Shown in pieces: positions 60,444 to 64,000 of a stretch of 64,000 nt of DNA (its first letter is position 1; the number at the start of each line of letters is the position of its first letter). The translations under genes were made by a program, and so were the position numbers. The notes beneath the pieces were generated by a model. The model searched no databases, was not told where the DNA came from, and saw nothing but the letters and a program-made list of their open reading frames with translations. The stretch is from Sphingomonas oryzagri (GTDB lineage Bacteria > Pseudomonadota > Alphaproteobacteria > Sphingomonadales > Sphingomonadaceae): positions 62,001 to 126,000 of the forward strand of contig NZ_JARYGZ010000005.1 of the NCBI RefSeq assembly GCF_029906645.1, written 5' to 3'.

Positions 60444-61241
60444 TTGGGCCGAAGCATCGAGCAAGCCGCCGCCGATCTGCGCGCCGCTTATGCCGGTGGC
60501 ACCATCGCTCCGCTGCGCGACGTGCTGGAGCCGACCGATGCGGACGGCGCCTATGCGGTGCAGGAACTCAACACCCGCCACTGGATCGGCGAGGGGCGCA
60601 GGCTCGTCGGCCGCAAGATCGGGCTGACCGCCGCCGCCGTGCAGAAGCAGCTCGGCGTCGACCAGCCCGATTTCGGCGCGCTGTTCGCCGACATGCGGAT
60701 CGCCGACGGTGGCACGCTCAGGGCGTCCTCAGTGCTCCAGCCCAAGGCGGAGGCCGAGGTCGCGATCGTGCTGGCGAGGGATATAGACGACCCGGCGGTG
60801 GATGCGGACGGCATCCGCGCCGCGACGGCGCACGCGGTCGCCGCGATCGAGATCGTCGACAGCCGCATCGCCGACTGGACAATCACCTTCGCCGACACGG
60901 TGGCGGACAACGGCTCCTCGGCCTTCTTCGTGCTCGGCAGCCGCGAAGTGCAGCTCGACGGGCTGGACCTTTATTCCTGCGGCATGGTGCTGGAGGTGAA
61001 CGGCGCGGTCGCCTCGCTGGGTGCGGGGGCGGCCTGCCTCGGCCATCCGCTGAACGCCGCCGCCTGGCTGGCGCGCACCCTGATCGCGCGGGGCGAGCCG
61101 CTGCGCGCCGGCGACGTCCTGATGACCGGCGCGCTCGGCCCGATGATCGCGCTCAACCCCGGCGACCGGGTGCGCGCAGTGATCGGTGGCCTCGGCGAAT
61201 GCAGCTTCGATTTCGAGGGGGATCGGGCATGCCCAAGGTGA
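60444..61241 (+). CDS. mhpD: 2-oxopent-4-enoate (2-keto-4-pentenoate) hydratase
   Basis: A 265-residue hydratase of the MhpD/DmpE/XylJ family: [68 protein letters not shown] (metal-binding Glu residues), [32 protein letters not shown] and a C-terminal [14 protein letters not shown]. It adds water to 2-oxopent-4-enoate to give 4-hydroxy-2-oxovalerate in lower meta-cleavage pathways. Start is TTG at 60444 with GGGAGAGG upstream. The last 13 bases overlap the next gene, so the operon is translationally coupled. Confidence 0.93.
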   Translation: MGRSIEQAAADLRAAYAGGTIAPLRDVLEPTDADGAYAVQELNTRHWIGEGRRLVGRKIGLTAAAVQKQLGVDQPDFGALFADMRIADGGTLRASSVLQPKAEAEVAIVLARDIDDPAVDADGIRAATAHAVAAIEIVDSRIADWTITFADTVADNGSSAFFVLGSREVQLDGLDLYSCGMVLEVNGAVASLGAGAACLGHPLNAAAWLARTLIARGEPLRAGDVLMTGALGPMIALNPGDRVRAVIGGLGECSFDFEGDRACPR

Positions 61242-62167
61242 AGGCCGCGATCATCGGATCGGGCAATATCGGCACCGATCTGATGATCAAGATCATGCGC
61301 ACGTCGGACGTGCTGGAGATGGGCGCGCTGGTCGGCATCGATCCCGCCTCGGACGGCCTCAAGCGGGCCGAGCGGCTGGGCGTCGCCACGACCGCGGAGG
61401 GGATAGAGGGGCTGGTGAAGCTGCCCGTCTGGAACGAGATCGGCGTGGTGTTCGATGCGACCTCGGCCGGCGCGCACGCGCGGCACAGCGCAATCGTCAC
61501 CGGCGCGGGCAAGGTGATGATCGATCTCACCCCGGCGGCGATTGGCCCCTATGTGATCCCGGTCGTCAACGGCGACGACCATCTCGATGCGGCCAACGTC
61601 AACATGGTGACGTGCGGGGGGCAGGCGACCATCCCGATCGTCGCCGCGGTCTCCTCGGTCGCGACGGTCCATTATGCCGAGATCGTCGCCTCCATATCGT
61701 CCAAGAGCGCCGGCCCCGGCACACGCGCCAATATCGACGAGTTCACCGAGACCACCAGCCACGGGATCGAGAAGGTCGGTGGCGCGGCGAAGGGCAAGGC
61801 GATCATCATCCTCAACCCTGCCGAGCCGCCGATGATCATGCGCGACACGGTGTTCACCCTGTCCTCGGGCGCAGAGGAGCCGGAGATCGCCGCCGCGATC
61901 GAGGCGATGGTGGCGAAGGTCAACGCCTACGTCCCCGGCTACCGGCTGAAGCAGAAGGTGCAGTTCGAGCGCTTCGGATCGAACAATCCGGTCCGCATCC
62001 CCGGCATCGGCACGTTCGAGGGGGTCAAGACCAGCGTCTTCCTCGAGGTGGAGGGCGCCGCGCATTATCTGCCGGCCTATGCCGGCAATCTCGACATCAT
62101 GACCTCGGCGGGCCTGCGCACCGCCGAGAAGATCGCCGCGCGCCGGCTGACGAGGGAGGCGGCGTGA
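61229..62167 (+). CDS. dmpF: acetaldehyde dehydrogenase (acylating)
   Basis: A 312-residue enzyme of the DmpF/MhpF/BphJ family: Rossmann start [54 protein letters not shown], catalytic Cys in [48 protein letters not shown] and [14 protein letters not shown]. It converts acetaldehyde, channelled from the partner aldolase, to acetyl-CoA. ATG 61229 is preceded by GAGGGGG; the gene overlaps the hydratase by 13 bases and the aldolase by one base (TGATG). Confidence 0.96.
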   Translation: MPKVKAAIIGSGNIGTDLMIKIMRTSDVLEMGALVGIDPASDGLKRAERLGVATTAEGIEGLVKLPVWNEIGVVFDATSAGAHARHSAIVTGAGKVMIDLTPAAIGPYVIPVVNGDDHLDAANVNMVTCGGQATIPIVAAVSSVATVHYAEIVASISSKSAGPGTRANIDEFTETTSHGIEKVGGAAKGKAIIILNPAEPPMIMRDTVFTLSSGAEEPEIAAAIEAMVAKVNAYVPGYRLKQKVQFERFGSNNPVRIPGIGTFEGVKTSVFLEVEGAAHYLPAYAGNLDIMTSAGLRTAEKIAARRLTREAA

Positions 62168-63195
62168 TGCGCTTCGATCCCACCCGGACCAAGCTCTACA
62201 TTCAGGACGTGACGCTGCGCGACGGGATGCACGCGATCCGCCACCAGTACGGCATCGATCATGTCCGCAGGATCGCGAAGGCGCTCGACGAGGCGAAGGT
62301 GGATGCGATCGAGGTGGCGCATGGCGACGGCCTCAACGGATCGAGCTTCAACTACGGCTTCGGCGCGCATACCGACTGGGAATGGATCGAGGCGGTCGCA
62401 GACGTGATCGACCATTCGGTGCTGACCACGCTCCTGATCCCCGGCATCGGCACGATCGAGGAGCTGAAGCACGCCTACAGGCTCGGCGTCCGCTCGGTCC
62501 GCATCGCGACGCATTGCACCGAGGCCGACATCTCGAAGCAGCATATCGCCGCCGCGCGCAATCTCGGCATGGACACCTGCGGCTTCCTGATGATGAGCCA
62601 TATGATCGAGCCGGACGCACTCGCCAGCCAAGCCAAGCTGATGGAAAGCTATGGCGCGACCTGCGTCTACGTCACCGATAGCGGCGGCGCGCTCGACATG
62701 GACGGCTATCGCGCGCGCTGCGAGGCCTATGACCGCGTGCTCAAGCCCGAGACCCAGCGCGGCATCCACGCCCACCACAATCTCTCGCTCGGCGTCGCCA
62801 ATTCGATGGTCGGCGCGCAGGCCGGCGCGATCCGCATCGATGCCAGCCTCGCAGGGATGGGGGCGGGGGCGGGCAACGCGCCGCTGGAGGTGTTCATCGC
62901 GGCGGCCGACCGCAAGGGCTGGCTGCACGGCTGCGACCTCTACAAGCTGATGGACGCAGCCGAGGAGCTGGTGCGCCCGCTGCAGGACCGCCCGGTGCGC
63001 GTCGACCGCGAGACGCTGAGCCTCGGCTATGCGGGCGTCTACTCCTCCTTCCTGCGCCACGCCGAGAAGGCCAGCGCCGACTACGGCGTCGATACCCGCG
63101 AGATCCTCGTCGAGCTGGGCCGCCGCCGCATGGTGGGCGGACAGGAGGACATGATCGTCGACGTCGCGCTCGACATGGCCGGGCAACGCGCATGA
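62167..63195 (+). CDS. dmpG: 4-hydroxy-2-oxovalerate aldolase
   Basis: A 342-residue HMGL-like TIM-barrel aldolase of the DmpG/MhpE/BphI family: [20 protein letters not shown] (metal Asp and substrate Arg), [106 protein letters not shown] with the metal-binding His pair, and a C-terminal dehydrogenase-contact helix region. It cleaves 4-hydroxy-2-oxovalerate to pyruvate and acetaldehyde and forms a channeling complex with the preceding enzyme. The ATG at 62167 shares its A with the stop of dmpF. Confidence 0.96.
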   Translation: MRFDPTRTKLYIQDVTLRDGMHAIRHQYGIDHVRRIAKALDEAKVDAIEVAHGDGLNGSSFNYGFGAHTDWEWIEAVADVIDHSVLTTLLIPGIGTIEELKHAYRLGVRSVRIATHCTEADISKQHIAAARNLGMDTCGFLMMSHMIEPDALASQAKLMESYGATCVYVTDSGGALDMDGYRARCEAYDRVLKPETQRGIHAHHNLSLGVANSMVGAQAGAIRIDASLAGMGAGAGNAPLEVFIAAADRKGWLHGCDLYKLMDAAEELVRPLQDRPVRVDRETLSLGYAGVYSSFLRHAEKASADYGVDTREILVELGRRRMVGGQEDMIVDVALDMAGQRA

Positions 63196-63223
63196 CACCC
63201 GACTCCCGCCGGAGGATCGACCA

Positions 63224-64000
63224 ATGACCGCATCCGCTTCCACGCTCGAGGCACCGGCCGCGACCCAAATCGCCGCCGATCGCGACTGCCGCAACTTCAT
63301 CGCCGGCCAGTGGGTCGAGACCGGCCGCCTGTTCGAGAATCGCAACCCGATCGACAACAGCCTCGTCGGCCAGGTCCATGAGGCGGGCCGTGCCGAGGTG
63401 GATGCAGCGGTGACGGCGGCGCGCAAGGCGCTGCGCGGGCCGTGGGGCAAGCTGACGCTCGATGAGCGCTGCGCGCTGCTTCACAAGGTCGCCGACGAGA
63501 TGATGCGGCGCCATGCCGATTTCGTCGCGGCGGAGCTGGCCGATACGGGCATGCCGCTCGCCTTCGCCAGCAACGTCAATGTCCCGCGCGGCGCCGCCAA
63601 CTTCAAGGTGTTCGCCGACCTGTTCCGCAATGTGCCGACCGAGGCCTTCGCGCAGGACGTCCATCACGGCGGCAAGGCGATCAACTATTCGCTGCGCTCC
63701 CCGCGCGGCGTGATCGCGGTGGTCTGCCCGTGGAACCTCCCGCTGCTGCTGATGACGTGGAAGGTCGGCCCGGCGCTTGCCTGCGGCAACACGGTGGTGG
63801 TGAAGCCGTCGGAGGAGACGCCGTCCACCGCCACCCTGCTCGGCGAGGTGATGCGCGACGTCGGCGTCCCCGAGGGCGTCTACAACGTCGTCCACGGCTT
63901 CGGGCCGGACAGCGCCGGGGCTTTCCTGACGGAGCATCCCGGCGTCGATGGCATCACCTTCACGGGCGAGACCGGCACCGGCGAGGCGATCATGCGCGCC
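63224..64000 (+). CDS. 2-hydroxymuconic (or 2-aminomuconic) semialdehyde dehydrogenase, 3' end outside window
   Basis: An aldehyde dehydrogenase open to the window edge (259 residues visible). After a short variable start come RNFIAGQWVETGRLFENRNPIDNS, EVDAAVTAARKALRGPWGKLTLDERCALLHKVADEM, SYSLRSP-like INYSLRSPRGVIAVVCPWNLPLLLMTWKVGPALACGNTVVVKPSEETPSTATLLGEVM, and GVYNVVHGFGPDSAG. LLMTWKVGPALACGNTVV and VYNVVHGFG are marks of the DmpC/XylG semialdehyde dehydrogenases. The catalytic Cys lies beyond the edge. ATG 63224 has GGAGG 8 bases upstream and follows the aldolase by 28 bases in the same operon. Confidence 0.88.
   Translation, partial: MTASASTLEAPAATQIAADRDCRNFIAGQWVETGRLFENRNPIDNSLVGQVHEAGRAEVDAAVTAARKALRGPWGKLTLDERCALLHKVADEMMRRHADFVAAELADTGMPLAFASNVNVPRGAANFKVFADLFRNVPTEAFAQDVHHGGKAINYSLRSPRGVIAVVCPWNLPLLLMTWKVGPALACGNTVVVKPSEETPSTATLLGEVMRDVGVPEGVYNVVHGFGPDSAGAFLTEHPGVDGITFTGETGTGEAIMRA

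Overview
The window reads as chromosome of a high-GC alphaproteobacterium of the Sphingomonadaceae type (Sphingomonas or a close relative). Supporting signs are the many TonB-dependent receptors, frequent GTG/TTG starts, stop/start overlaps of the ATGA/GTGA kind, an alphaproteobacterial SOS box (GTTC-N7-GTTC) in front of uvrA, and palindromic repeats with the CTGAGCCTGTCGAAG core. This assignment is inferred from gene content and style; no rRNA or other marker gene is present. Most calls come from protein motifs read by eye.

Layout. 1-14,700 is ordinary chromosome: the tail of an LssY-type protein, an exported alpha/beta hydrolase, an autoregulated XRE regulator/membrane-protein pair, a metallo-beta-lactamase-fold hydrolase, an outer-membrane barrel, two DUF3617-like proteins, uvrB, several small exported proteins, a mini-ORF with an extreme Shine-Dalgarno sequence, an amidohydrolase, OsmC and hypotheticals. 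14,708-16,751 is an AT-rich insert carrying a two-gene module: a winged-helix-like protein ending in a nucleoside-deoxyribosyltransferase/TIR-like domain, and a caspase-like His/Cys protein. Its stop codon directly abuts that of uvrA; I regard it as the best candidate for an undescribed defence system. uvrA (16,752-19,787) carries an in-frame palindromic repeat. Then come a DUF1993-type protein, a divergent HxlR-regulator/azoreductase pair, an orphan DNA methyltransferase with a nuclease-like tail, and a GntR regulator.

24,276-59,504 is almost entirely glycan catabolism, in several transcription units: (i) TonB receptor, GH2, GH27, a GFA protein, aldose epimerase and a GH5-like enzyme, which together suggest a galactose/mannose-containing polymer; (ii) three overlapping genes (DUF5695-like protein, POT transporter, predicted alpha/alpha-barrel protein); (iii) a second TonB receptor with two GH43 enzymes and a second aldose epimerase, which suggests arabinan; (iv) a FucP-type sugar transporter divergent from an IlvD/Edd-family sugar-acid dehydratase; (v) a second GH27-like enzyme with a GntR regulator, divergent from a GH51 arabinofuranosidase; (vi) an operon with 2-oxoglutarate-semialdehyde dehydrogenase, an AraD1-like FAH protein, an L-arabinose 1-dehydrogenase-like oxidoreductase and a further glycosidase. 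Units iii-vi fit together as: release arabinose from arabinan, import it, oxidise it to arabonate, dehydrate twice, and oxidise to 2-oxoglutarate. Three promoter regions of this set carry the identical 11-mer TTGTCTGAGTA and a fourth carries the palindrome TTGTCAGACAA, which matches the FadR-type GntR operator pattern and points to one shared regulator, plausibly the GntR gene at 51,368-52,108.

59,599-64,000 opens another catabolic operon: an IclR regulator divergent from the lower meta-cleavage pathway (2-oxopent-4-enoate hydratase, acylating acetaldehyde dehydrogenase, 4-hydroxy-2-oxovalerate aldolase and the start of a 2-hydroxymuconic-semialdehyde dehydrogenase cut by the window edge). 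No tRNA, rRNA, CRISPR array, transposase or integrase was seen.
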